The notes beneath the pieces were generated by a model. The model worked only from the letters and a program-made list of their open reading frames with translations, searched no databases and was not told the DNA's origin. A stretch of DNA of 34,008 nt, from positions 1-34,008 of the forward strand of contig CAMLDQ010000016.1 in assembly GCA_946478965.1 (NCBI GenBank). The letters run 5' to 3'. The translations under genes were made by a program, and so were the position numbers. Every line of letters begins with the position of its first letter. Position 1 is the first letter of the stretch. This DNA is from an uncultured Methylobacillus sp. (GTDB lineage: Bacteria > Pseudomonadota > Gammaproteobacteria > Burkholderiales > Methylophilaceae). Of the stretch, positions 11,173-18,149 are shown piece after piece.

Positions 11173-11774
11173 TATCCTACCCAGGAGTATTTCAGAAGCC
11201 GCGTCAGATCGTCGAGCAGGCCTTTGGGGTTGTAGTCTTTAGGGTAGCTCATCATGAGATTGCCCAATGGATCGACTAGATAAACGCGCTCGGATGTGGC
11301 GGCAGGTTGACCGGGCAAGTCAAACTGACGCACCAGCGGCGCAACATCATTTCCGCTCAGTACGGCAAGATCCGGGTATTGCCTGGTCAATGCGGTGAGA
11401 GTGTCGGCGCTGGCGGGCTGGTTCAGTATCAATATGCGCTGAACACGGTCGATTTCCTTGTTTAGCGCTACATGCACTTGCCGCAGCAGGTGAACATGCT
11501 CCTGGCAGGACTGTGTACAGCCGCTGGAGTCGATAAACACGATGCTCCATTTCGTTTTCCACTGTGCTGCCTGGAATGCTGTGCCCTGCGCGGTGTGCAG
11601 GGAGGGGAGTCGCAATTCGACCGGAGGCGTGATGAGCTGGCCGTGACTGGAGCCGCTTGGCCGTACATCGAAGCGGTACATCAGCACAACGACCAGCACC
11701 GGTAGGGCGAACAGCACGACCAGAAACAACAGCATGCGCCGCCCCTTTTTTAATTCGTTCATTGCTTCCGCCAT
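11172..11774 (-). CDS. Membrane-anchored Sco-like thioredoxin-fold protein lacking the Sco histidine
   Basis: The 200-residue protein has one N-terminal membrane helix (about residues 14-33) and then a thioredoxin-like domain. The motif SSGCTQSC has two Cys in the CxxxC spacing of Sco copper chaperones (C86, C90). In Sco proteins a third ligand, a His, lies in a DHSAGVY segment. The matching place here reads SERVYLVDPLGN (from residue 161), with no His. A role as a thiol-disulfide reductase for the CuA cysteines of CtaC is thus as likely as copper delivery; this is inference. It lies between surf1 (one base away) and ctaA (one-base overlap), so it is part of the oxidase assembly set. The start could also be the ATG four codons later. 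A true SCO1 is encoded at 25022. Confidence 0.75.
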   Translation of the reverse strand: MAEAMNELKKGRRMLLFLVVLFALPVLVVVLMYRFDVRPSGSSHGQLITPPVELRLPSLHTAQGTAFQAAQWKTKWSIVFIDSSGCTQSCQEHVHLLRQVHVALNKEIDRVQRILILNQPASADTLTALTRQYPDLAVLSGNDVAPLVRQFDLPGQPAATSERVYLVDPLGNLMMSYPKDYNPKGLLDDLTRLLKYSWVG

Positions 11775-11775
11775 G

Positions 11776-12486
11776 TCAGGCTTCTACTTTCTTCAGGTTG
11801 ACGAGCAGGTAAATGACCACCAATGCGACGGCAAAGCCGAACCATTGGTAGGCGTAGCTGAGATTGGTTTCAACACGTTCTGCCGGGCGTGGCCAGTTAC
11901 GCACGAACCCTCCGGCCGGACTGTTCGCATCCAGGCGGATTACCAGCGGCAGGGTCTTGAACGGGACCGAGTGCATGTAGCGTTCCATATCCATGTTTTG
12001 CCAGACAGTTTGCCAGGCGGTTTGCGGAGCCTGCAATGTAAAGATTTTGGTGGAAGGCAACCAAACGCTGCCGGTGATGTGCTGCGTGTCGGGCGGCGTT
12101 TCGATTTGCGGAATGACGCTATGTTCGGCGGGCGCCGGGATCCAGCCCCGGTCCACCAGGATACGCTGCTCGCTGCCTTCCAGGCGCATGGGCGTAATGA
12201 CGTGGTAGCCGGCCGTTTCGTTTTCTACCTGATTGTCGAGCAGTATCTGGTAGCGGGTATCGTATTCCCCGGAGATGCTGACATGGCGATAGCGCCAGGA
12301 TTCAAGGTGGTCGATGGTGAAGGGTAAAGCAATCGGCGCATCGGCAAGATGCTGGTCGAACTGTGCCTGCAGCGCCTGCTTGGCTTCGGCTTTGTGCAAT
12401 TGCCATAAGCCCAGCCGAATGAATAGCACACAGCAGAGTATGGTAGCCAGGGTGGGCAGGATTCTGGGGTGGAAGCGGTATTTCAA
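11776..12486 (-). CDS. SURF1 family cytochrome oxidase assembly protein
   Basis: The 236-residue protein has the SURF1 layout: an N-terminal helix (about residues 8-28) that runs into GLWQLHKAEAK, a periplasmic domain with YDTRYQILLDNQ, GYHVITPM and ILVDRGWIP, and a C-terminal helix ending in a short basic tail. SURF1 helps insert or hold heme a in subunit I of A-type oxidases. The stop codon is one base before the start of the Sco-like gene, and ctaA and ctaB follow, so this is the first gene of a four-gene minus-strand set. The twin-transmembrane gene starts divergently 62 bases away. Confidence 0.93.
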   Translation of the reverse strand: MKYRFHPRILPTLATILCCVLFIRLGLWQLHKAEAKQALQAQFDQHLADAPIALPFTIDHLESWRYRHVSISGEYDTRYQILLDNQVENETAGYHVITPMRLEGSEQRILVDRGWIPAPAEHSVIPQIETPPDTQHITGSVWLPSTKIFTLQAPQTAWQTVWQNMDMERYMHSVPFKTLPLVIRLDANSPAGGFVRNWPRPAERVETNLSYAYQWFGFAVALVVIYLLVNLKKVEA

Positions 12487-12548
12487 GGCAATTGCTTTAT
12501 GCTGTCGTGCGCCGCATAATCGGGCGGGTTATCCAAACGGGATTAATC

Positions 12549-12743
12549 ATGCTGATTAAACTTCTCATCGTCGCGACCTTGCTGCTGATCGTCGGCAGTC
12601 TGTTCTCTGCGCTGTTCTATCTGATGAAAGACAAGGGGCAGGGGCAGCGTACCGCACGTGCGCTGACTGTTCGCATCTCGCTTTCCATCGCTCTGTTTTT
12701 ACTGCTGATGCTGGGTTATTACACTGGCGTGATCGGTCGCTGA
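12549..12743 (+). CDS. Twin transmembrane protein (DUF2909 type)
   Basis: This is a 64-residue protein with two hydrophobic helices (about residues 4-24 and 41-60) joined by a short basic, Gln/Gly-rich loop (MKDKGQGQRTARAL). It matches the small twin-transmembrane proteins that lie between ctaE and surf1 in betaproteobacterial cox loci. The start is the ATG at 12549; a TTG at 12492 would add residues that overlap the surf1 start region and is less likely. It reads against all the surrounding cox genes. The function is unknown; an assembly role is suggested only by position. Confidence 0.8.
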   Translation: MLIKLLIVATLLLIVGSLFSALFYLMKDKGQGQRTARALTVRISLSIALFLLLMLGYYTGVIGR

Positions 12744-12760
12744 TCCTAATCGCGCGATAA

Positions 12761-12795
12761 AAAAGCGATGCCCGATGGGCATCGCTTTTGTTTTG
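12761..12795. terminator. Bidirectional terminator between DUF2909 gene and ctaE
   Basis: AAAAGCGATGCCC at 12761-12773 pairs perfectly with GGGCATCGCTTTT at 12777-12789 around GAT. A T-rich tail follows on the plus strand and an equivalent T-run follows on the minus strand. It stops both convergent genes. Confidence 0.9.
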
Positions 12796-12799
12796 GTGC

Positions 12800-13693
12800 T
12801 TACAGCCAATACACCAGCACGAAGAGCAGCAACCAGACCACGTCCACGAAGTGCCAGTACCAGGCGACACCCTCAAAGCCGAAGTGGTGATCCGGCTTGA
12901 AATGGCCCTTCATGCTGCGAGCCAGGATGACGATGAGCATAATGGTCCCCAGCGTTACATGGAAGCCGTGAAAGCCGGTGAGCATGAAGAATGTAGCACC
13001 ATAAGCTCCTGCGCCCAGGGTCAAGCCCATTTCGGTGTAGGCATGGTGATACTCGAAGCCTTGCAGGAAGATGAACGAGATCCCCAGCACCACGGTCATG
13101 ATCAGGCCAAGGATAAGCTGGCGGCGATTGTTGTTGAGCAGACCCCAGTGCGCCCAGGTGACGGTAGCCCCGGAAGTCAGCAGGATCAGCGTGTTGATGG
13201 CCGGGATGCCCCAGGCATGCATCGGCTTGAAAGCTGGCACCGCATAGTCCGCACCCAGCACGGTCCCGCCGGGACCGGCCGATGGCCAGGTGCCGAGGAA
13301 GTCCTTGTAAGGTGTGAACTGCGGGTCGAAACCGGCAATATCAGGCAGGGAGATGTTACGCATGTAGAAGAGCGCGCCAAAAAACGCTGCAAAGAACGCG
13401 ACTTCGGAGGCGATGAATACGATCATGCCAACGCGGAAGGAGCGGTCCTCCCACTTCTTATACAATCCGCCTTCGCTTTCGCCAATGATCTTGCCGAACC
13501 AGCCGAAAAGTACGAACAAAATCCCCAGGAAACCGACCAGCATGATCCATTTTCCCGAGGCATGTCCGGCTACTTTCTCGTTGATATTGAAAATGAAGCC
13601 TGCCGCCATTGCCAGCAGACTGGCCGACAGAATGACCGGATACGGGCTGGGGTTGGGCACAAAGTAGTGGCCGTCGTGAGACTGTGTGGACAT
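12800..13693 (-). CDS. ctaE: Cytochrome c oxidase subunit III
   Basis: Subunit III stabilises proton uptake into the D-channel of subunit I. The 297-residue length and seven helices fit the family. Typical segments are FIASEVAFFAAFFGALFYM, with the conserved helix-III Glu, then HAWGIPAINTLILLTSG, the helix-VI segment GFEYHHAYTEMG, TGFHGFHVTLGTIML and the C-terminal WYWHFVDVVWLLLFVLVYWL. The Shine-Dalgarno GAGGAG is well placed. It is the last gene of the ctaC-ctaD-ctaG-ctaE order, 74 bases after ctaG. The small DUF2970 gene that often lies between ctaG and ctaE in betaproteobacteria does not fit in this gap. Confidence 0.97.
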   Translation of the reverse strand: MSTQSHDGHYFVPNPSPYPVILSASLLAMAAGFIFNINEKVAGHASGKWIMLVGFLGILFVLFGWFGKIIGESEGGLYKKWEDRSFRVGMIVFIASEVAFFAAFFGALFYMRNISLPDIAGFDPQFTPYKDFLGTWPSAGPGGTVLGADYAVPAFKPMHAWGIPAINTLILLTSGATVTWAHWGLLNNNRRQLILGLIMTVVLGISFIFLQGFEYHHAYTEMGLTLGAGAYGATFFMLTGFHGFHVTLGTIMLIVILARSMKGHFKPDHHFGFEGVAWYWHFVDVVWLLLFVLVYWL

Positions 13694-13767
13694 ACAAACT
13701 CCTCTATCGGTGTTTTAATACTCGTTTTACCGTAGCGCACCCATTGGCCAGCGCTTCGGCTCTCCCT

Positions 13768-14316
13768 TTAATTTGCCGCCGTGACGGCATTAAAAAACGC
13801 ATACGACAATGTGACGTTGTGCACATCTTGCGGCAGTTCCGGGCTTACATAGAAGCGGAGCGGCATTTCCCGGGACTCTCCCGCATCTAGCGTTTGCTGC
13901 CGAAAACAGAAGCATTCGATTTTCTTGAAATACGGCACCGACTGCGGTGGGCTGATACTCGGTATCGCCTGGCCAACCACGGTTTTGTTGGTCATGTTCT
14001 TTGCTTCGAACAGGGCCAGCATGATCTGCCCGGGATGTACCCGCATGCTCGGTTGCTTGGGATAAAAATTCCAAGCCAGACCAGGCATGACGCTACTGGT
14101 GAATTCCACCGTTACCCAGCGCGTTTCATCCACCTTCATCGATTTCTGTATTTCTGACGGACTGTTGCTGGTCTTTCCATTCAGCCCCGTCAGGCTGCAG
14201 AACACGTTATAAAGCGGTACCAGCGCAATGGTAAATGCGATTGCACCGGCGACGACCCACAACAGTTTCAGCGCCAATTTCTTGTTGGCAGCTGCTTTTT
14301 CACTCGCTTCGTTCAA
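13768..14316 (-). CDS. ctaG: Cytochrome c oxidase assembly protein CtaG (Cox11)
   Basis: CtaG/Cox11 delivers copper to the CuB centre of subunit I. The 182-residue protein has one N-terminal membrane helix (about residues 14-34), a Cys just after it (C40 in VPLYNVFC), and a periplasmic immunoglobulin-like domain with the copper motif ECFCF (C135, C137). All expected copper-binding Cys are present. The start codon is a TTG whose last two bases are shared with the TGA stop of the preceding 36-codon gene (TTGA). No other start lies upstream in frame that fits, and no good Shine-Dalgarno is seen, so translation probably depends on coupling to the small gene. ctaE follows. Confidence 0.94.
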   Translation of the reverse strand: MNEASEKAAANKKLALKLLWVVAGAIAFTIALVPLYNVFCSLTGLNGKTSNSPSEIQKSMKVDETRWVTVEFTSSVMPGLAWNFYPKQPSMRVHPGQIMLALFEAKNMTNKTVVGQAIPSISPPQSVPYFKKIECFCFRQQTLDAGESREMPLRFYVSPELPQDVHNVTLSYAFFNAVTAAN

Positions 14317-14423
14317 TTTTTCAATACCACAAACATTGCCGCCAGATACCAGGCCAGGGCGATCAGAGCTAACCCCAGCGCCAATCGGATGCTGGTGTTT
14401 CTCTTCTGCTTGTCCTGGTCCAT
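14313..14423 (-). CDS. 36-residue single-helix peptide between ctaD and ctaG (cytochrome oxidase small assembly protein type)
   Basis: From an ATG at 14423 the minus strand encodes 36 residues: a charged start (MDQDKQKRNTS), then one hydrophobic helix (RLALGLALIALAWYLAAMF) and the tail VVLKN. Betaproteobacterial cox operons often hold a tiny membrane-peptide gene in this place, annotated as a small assembly protein; the match here is by size, topology and position, not by a firm motif. Its TGA stop overlaps the TTG start of ctaG, which suggests translational coupling. An 11-bp hairpin lies ten bases upstream and no clear Shine-Dalgarno is seen. The function is unknown. It is short enough to be missed by gene callers. 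Confidence 0.72.
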   Translation of the reverse strand: MDQDKQKRNTSIRLALGLALIALAWYLAAMFVVLKN

Positions 14424-14433
14424 GTGTTTTTGG

Positions 14434-14465
14434 AGAGGGTTCGGAACTTCGGTACCGAACCCTCT
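14434..14465 (-). promoter_or_regulatory. Strong hairpin between ctaD and the 36-codon gene
   Basis: AGAGGGTTCGG at 14434-14444 pairs perfectly with CCGAACCCTCT at 14455-14465 around a ten-base loop. On the minus strand no T-run follows; the start codon of the small gene comes ten bases later. It is better read as an mRNA processing, stability or translation-control element than as a terminator. Confidence 0.55.
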
Positions 14466-14480
14466 ATCCGGTCACGTGAC

Positions 14481-16070
14481 TTACTTGATGACCGGTTGTT
14501 CGGTAAAGCTGTGGTACGGCGGGGGAGACGGTAGCGTCCACTCCAGGCCTTCCGCGCCTTCCCAGACCTTGTCGGGGGCCTTCTGGCCGCCGCGCACGCT
14601 CTGGATAACGTTATACACGAGCAGCAGCTGCGAGAGCCCAAGGACAAAAGCGCCGATGCTGGAGATCATGTTGAACTCGGCAAACTGCAGCGCGTAATCC
14701 GGGATGCGGCGCGGCATGCCGGCTAGCCCCAGGAAGAACTGCGGGATGAAGGTGACGTTGAAAGCGATCGCGGTCAGCCAGAAATGCAGCTTGCCCAGCT
14801 TTTCGTTGTACATGTGGCCGGTCATCTTGGGCAGCCAGTAGTAGACGCCTGCCATGATGCCCATGATGCCGCCGGCGAAAAGCGTGTAGTGGAAGTGGGC
14901 CACGACAAAGTAGGTGTGGTGATACTGCGCATCGGCTGCAACGTCTGCCAGCACCAGGCCGGTGAGGCCGCCGATACCGAACAGTATGATCCAGCCGGTG
15001 GCAAACAGCATCGGGGTTTCGAAGGTCATCGAACCCTTCCACATGGTGGCGATCCAGCAGAAGAAGAGTACCGCGAGAGGCAGCGAAATGGCCATCGTGC
15101 TATACATGAAATACAGCAGTGCCGGTACCGGCATGCCTGCGGTAAAGAAGTGGTGTGCCCATACAACAACCGACATCATGCCGATGGCCCAGAAGGAATA
15201 AACCTGCGCCTTGTACCCGTAGGTCGGCTTGCGACTGAATGCCGACAGGATGTGAGGAATCAGGCCCCAGACCGGTAGCAGCAGGATATAGACTTCCGGG
15301 TGTCCGAAGAACCAGAATAGATGCTGGAACAGGATCGGGTCACCGCCACCGGCGGCATTGAAGAAGTGGGTGCCGAAATGACGATCGGTCAGCAGCATGG
15401 TGACCGCGCCGGCCAGTACCGGGATGGTGGCAATCAGCAGAAAAGCGGTAATCAGCCAGCCCCAGGCGAACAGCGGCATCTTCATCAGCGTCATGCCGGG
15501 TGCGCGCATGTTGAAGATGGTCACGATGATGTTGATGGAACCCATTACGGAGGAGACGCCCAGCAAATGCACGGCGAAGATCGCGAAGTCAACACCGATG
15601 CCGCCTTGTACCGAGAGCGGAGCATAGAACGTCCAGCCGGTCGCGATGGCGCCGTCGCCAATACCGAACAGCGCCAGCGTGAACGGCAGCGTCAGCAGGA
15701 TGGCGGCGGGGGGCAACAGCCAGAAACCCCAGTTGTTGAGACGCGGCAACGCCATGTCGGGGGCGCCCAGTTGCAGCGGCAGCATCCAGTTGGCAAAGCC
15801 GGTGGCGGCGGGCATCAGAGCGGCGAAGATCATCACCAGGGCGTGCACCCCGATCAGCTGGTTGAAGAATTCCGGCTTCATCAATTGCAGGCCGGGCTGG
15901 AACAGTTCAGCACGGACGCCGAGGATCATCGACCCGCCCACCAAGAACATGATGAGCGAGAATGTCAGGTACATCGTGCCGATGTCCTTGTGGTTGGTGG
16001 TGGTTAACCAGCGCATGATCCCGGTAGGATGGTGATCTTCGTGGTGATGTTCTGCAGTAGCTGTAGTCAT
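14481..16070 (-). CDS. ctaD: Cytochrome c oxidase subunit I, A-type, with K-channel residues replaced
   Basis: This is the catalytic heme-copper subunit, 529 residues with about twelve helices. Heme a and a3 ligands are present (H76, H392, H394), as are the CuB ligands and cross-linked Tyr (H257, Y261, H306, H307). The D-channel is intact: N93, D105 in GAPDMALPR, N112/N113 and E259 in GHPEVY, which marks an A1-type enzyme. The helix-VIII segment is odd. A-type enzymes read PTGxKxF(N/S)W, but here it is PLAVLFFCW (331-339), so the K-channel Thr and Lys are L332 and L335. The Mg-site His-Asp is His-His (H384-H385). The surrounding sequence aligns without gaps, so a frameshift is excluded. The Shine-Dalgarno AAGGAG is good. 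ctaC precedes by 22 bases. Confidence 0.97.
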   Translation of the reverse strand: MTTATAEHHHEDHHPTGIMRWLTTTNHKDIGTMYLTFSLIMFLVGGSMILGVRAELFQPGLQLMKPEFFNQLIGVHALVMIFAALMPAATGFANWMLPLQLGAPDMALPRLNNWGFWLLPPAAILLTLPFTLALFGIGDGAIATGWTFYAPLSVQGGIGVDFAIFAVHLLGVSSVMGSINIIVTIFNMRAPGMTLMKMPLFAWGWLITAFLLIATIPVLAGAVTMLLTDRHFGTHFFNAAGGGDPILFQHLFWFFGHPEVYILLLPVWGLIPHILSAFSRKPTYGYKAQVYSFWAIGMMSVVVWAHHFFTAGMPVPALLYFMYSTMAISLPLAVLFFCWIATMWKGSMTFETPMLFATGWIILFGIGGLTGLVLADVAADAQYHHTYFVVAHFHYTLFAGGIMGIMAGVYYWLPKMTGHMYNEKLGKLHFWLTAIAFNVTFIPQFFLGLAGMPRRIPDYALQFAEFNMISSIGAFVLGLSQLLLVYNVIQSVRGGQKAPDKVWEGAEGLEWTLPSPPPYHSFTEQPVIK

Positions 16071-16092
16071 GGTTTATCTCCTTGATACCGGG

Positions 16093-17262
16093 TTAGCGCA
16101 AGGCTTTGACCTGGGCTGGTTGCACCAGGTCGCCCATGGTGTTGCCAAAAGAATTACGTTCGAAAGTCACCACTGCCGCGATGTCGACGTCATTCAGAAT
16201 GGCTTTCCATGCCGGCATCACGCCCTTGCCGTTGAACACGCGGTCGAGATGGCTATCCGTGAGAAGCTTGCCATTGGCATCGAAAATGGGGCCGTTGATG
16301 ACCTTGCTTCCGGCGAGGGCGGGGAAAGTCGGTGGCAGGCCTTGGCCGGCCGCCTGGTGACATACCGCGCAATTCTTTTCGTAGACTTCCTTGCCGTGCG
16401 CGATTAGGTCATCCTTGCTCCATTCCTTGTCGGCGCCGGCGGAAGCGGCATTCAATTCCTGCTTCTTGGCGGCGACCCACTCCTTGTACTTGTCTTCGGG
16501 CATCGCGTCGACGACGATAGGCATAAAACCATGCCCTTTACCGCACAACTCCTTGCATTGGCCGCGGAAGGTACCGGGTGTATCGATCTTCACCCAAGTC
16601 TCGCGCAGGAAACCGGGAACCGCGTCGCGCGCCGCACCGAAGGCAGGGACCCACCAAGTGTGGATGACATCGTTGGACGTCAGCAGGATGCGTATTTTCT
16701 TGCCGACCGGCAGGACAAGGTGGTTATCGGTTTCCAGCAGGTAATGCTCGTCCTTGGGCGCCTTGTTTTCAATCTGATCTTCAGGCGTCGACAGATTGCT
16801 GACGAATTTGATGCCCTGTGCGTCCCCGTCCATATACTCATATTGCCAGCGCCACTGCGAGCCGGTGACCTTGATCACCATCTCGGCGCCGTTCTTGGTA
16901 TCTTCCATTAAGACGACGCTGTGATAGGCGGGAATGCCCATCAGGATGAAGTCGATATAGAGCAGAATGGCAAACGGTACCAGTGTCCAGATCACTTGGG
17001 AGCGGGTGCTCGGACCGGTGAATGTGGCCGGCTTGTGGCCGTTGCTTTTGCGGTGATTGATGATCGAATAGATCATGATGCCTAGTACTACAACGAAGAT
17101 CACCATGATGATGATCATGAACTTGTTGTGCACTTGCAGGGTGTCTTCTGCCATTGGCGTGACGGGCGTGGGGAAGTTCCATGCATATTCGGCATGTGCG
17201 GCCAGCGACCACACTGCGAACATCAACCCCATCCCGATTTTTTTTAGAAATTGAAATACCAT
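16093..17262 (-). CDS. ctaC: Cytochrome c oxidase subunit II with fused cytochrome c domain (caa3 type)
   Basis: Subunit II takes electrons into the oxidase. The 389-residue protein has a signal peptide (about 1-24), two helices (about 46-68 and 92-112), a cupredoxin domain and a C-terminal cytochrome c domain. The CuA ligands are complete: H201 in VIHTWW and QCKELCGKGHGFM (C236, E238, C240, H244, M247). The heme c site is CAVCH (298-302) with a likely axial Met in GVMPAW (M349). This fusion defines a caa3 oxidase. The residue matching the K-channel entrance Glu (bovine E62, usually in a VExxWT setting) is Q89 in RSQVIWT, which fits the loss of K-channel residues in CtaD. The Shine-Dalgarno GGGAG is well placed. 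Confidence 0.97.
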   Translation of the reverse strand: MVFQFLKKIGMGLMFAVWSLAAHAEYAWNFPTPVTPMAEDTLQVHNKFMIIIMVIFVVVLGIMIYSIINHRKSNGHKPATFTGPSTRSQVIWTLVPFAILLYIDFILMGIPAYHSVVLMEDTKNGAEMVIKVTGSQWRWQYEYMDGDAQGIKFVSNLSTPEDQIENKAPKDEHYLLETDNHLVLPVGKKIRILLTSNDVIHTWWVPAFGAARDAVPGFLRETWVKIDTPGTFRGQCKELCGKGHGFMPIVVDAMPEDKYKEWVAAKKQELNAASAGADKEWSKDDLIAHGKEVYEKNCAVCHQAAGQGLPPTFPALAGSKVINGPIFDANGKLLTDSHLDRVFNGKGVMPAWKAILNDVDIAAVVTFERNSFGNTMGDLVQPAQVKALR

Positions 17263-17285
17263 TCTCGCTCCCTTGAATCTCGCCT

Positions 17286-17747
17286 TTAGTGAAACGCCCC
17301 GGTGTGCATCTGAAGCTGCTCGGCCAAGTCCAGCCGTTGCCGGTCATTCATGAAACGACCGATCTCCACTTCATTACCATGTGAACGGAGCCACAAACGA
17401 TGCTCGCCGCTTGGGCTCTTGCGCACTATCACTTGCGCCCAATAGCGGTGAAATACGACCTGGCTTGTGTTTTTGTAATGATGCTGTTCTATCGCCAGGT
17501 GATCGCCTTCGATGGTGATGCTTTCATAATCCTCCGCATGACAGTGGATGAAATAAAAAGCATACGCCAGTGCCAGCAATTCCAGACCGGCAAATGGGAA
17601 AACCAACCAAGCGCCGGCAAAGCCAAAAGCAATGGCGATGGAGAGAGAGAAGATTGCGAGTGCTGCAACGACTTTTGCCATCTCGTGCGGAGACGATGCG
17701 CAATTGGGCCGTACAACAATTTTGTAATCTACAACCGATGTAGCCAT
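17286..17747 (-). CDS. DUF2244 membrane protein heading the cox operon
   Basis: The 153-residue protein has two adjacent helices (about residues 25-66) after a short cytoplasmic start, then a soluble domain with HCHAEDYESITIEGDHLAIEQ and RYWAQVIVR. This is the DUF2244 pattern, a family of unknown function often found near oxidase genes. The ATG at 17747 has an excellent Shine-Dalgarno, GGAGGAG at 17751-17757. An earlier in-frame start at 17849 would place the promoter and leader inside the gene and is rejected. It ends 23 bases before ctaC, so it is very likely the first gene of the oxidase operon. Confidence 0.83.
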   Translation of the reverse strand: MATSVVDYKIVVRPNCASSPHEMAKVVAALAIFSLSIAIAFGFAGAWLVFPFAGLELLALAYAFYFIHCHAEDYESITIEGDHLAIEQHHYKNTSQVVFHRYWAQVIVRKSPSGEHRLWLRSHGNEVEIGRFMNDRQRLDLAEQLQMHTGAFH

Positions 17748-17796
17748 CGACTCCTCCGGCACACTGCTTGTATTACATACTGCTCGACAAAAAGAA

Positions 17797-17863
17797 TGCG
17801 ACATTTCGTCGCACTCGGGCAAATTAGCATAAAGAAAATTGGATGACAAGATAACTTCTTGTC
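17797..17863 (-). promoter_or_regulatory. Candidate sigma-70 promoter of the cox operon with overlapping dyads
   Basis: On the minus strand, TTGTCA (17844-17849) and TAATTT (17821-17826) are separated by exactly 17 bases. Two dyads overlap or follow it. GACAAG (17845-17850) and CTTGTC (17858-17863), seven bases apart, cover the -35 box and could bind a regulator. TGCGAC and GTCGCA (17797-17813) lie at the expected transcript start and could form a leader hairpin. The leader to DUF2244 would be about 65 bases. Confidence 0.5.
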
Positions 17864-17865
17864 TT

Positions 17866-17885
17866 TAAAAGGATAGTTTTATCCT
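17866..17885 (-). terminator. Weak terminator downstream of tRNA-Leu
   Basis: On the minus strand AGGATA (17880-17885) pairs with TATCCT (17870-17875) around a four-base loop and is followed by TTTT. The stem is only six A/T-rich pairs. It lies about 140 bases after tRNA-Leu and just before the cox promoter. Confidence 0.4.
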
Positions 17886-18022
17886 GAATGAGCGACGGCC
17901 CGGGTTGGCCGTTGAGCGGGCACTGCAGCCGTATGCAGAAAAGAGGCTTCGGGTAGAATATGTGCCTTGATTCGGAGGCGCGGCAGGTGCGAGGGCACTG
18001 CTTGATACAACTTGCAGGTGAG

Positions 18023-18109
18023 TGGTGCCGGGAGGGGGACTCGAACCCCCACACCATTGCTGGCGGCGGATTTTGAATCCGCTGCGTCTACCGATTCCGC
18101 CATCCCGGC
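18023..18109 (-). tRNA. tRNA-Leu (anticodon CAA)
   Basis: On the minus strand the acceptor GCCGGGA pairs with TCCCGGC, followed by A and an encoded CCA. The anticodon stem GCGGA/TCCGC holds loop TTCAAAA, giving anticodon CAA (leucine, TTG codons). A long variable arm (GCCAGCAATGGTG region) marks the class II tRNA. The T arm carries GTTCGAG. Confidence 0.96.
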
Positions 18110-18149
18110 AGGGAAGCGCGCCATTATAGCGAATAATTCACGGAGTTTC

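Noticed and set aside
12788..13735. A 315-codon open frame on the plus strand.
   Set aside because: It is the antisense shadow of ctaE, whose motifs are complete.
18012..18149. An N-terminal extension of queA.
   Set aside because: It passes through tRNA-Leu, and the ATG at 18150 has a good Shine-Dalgarno and the family N-terminus.
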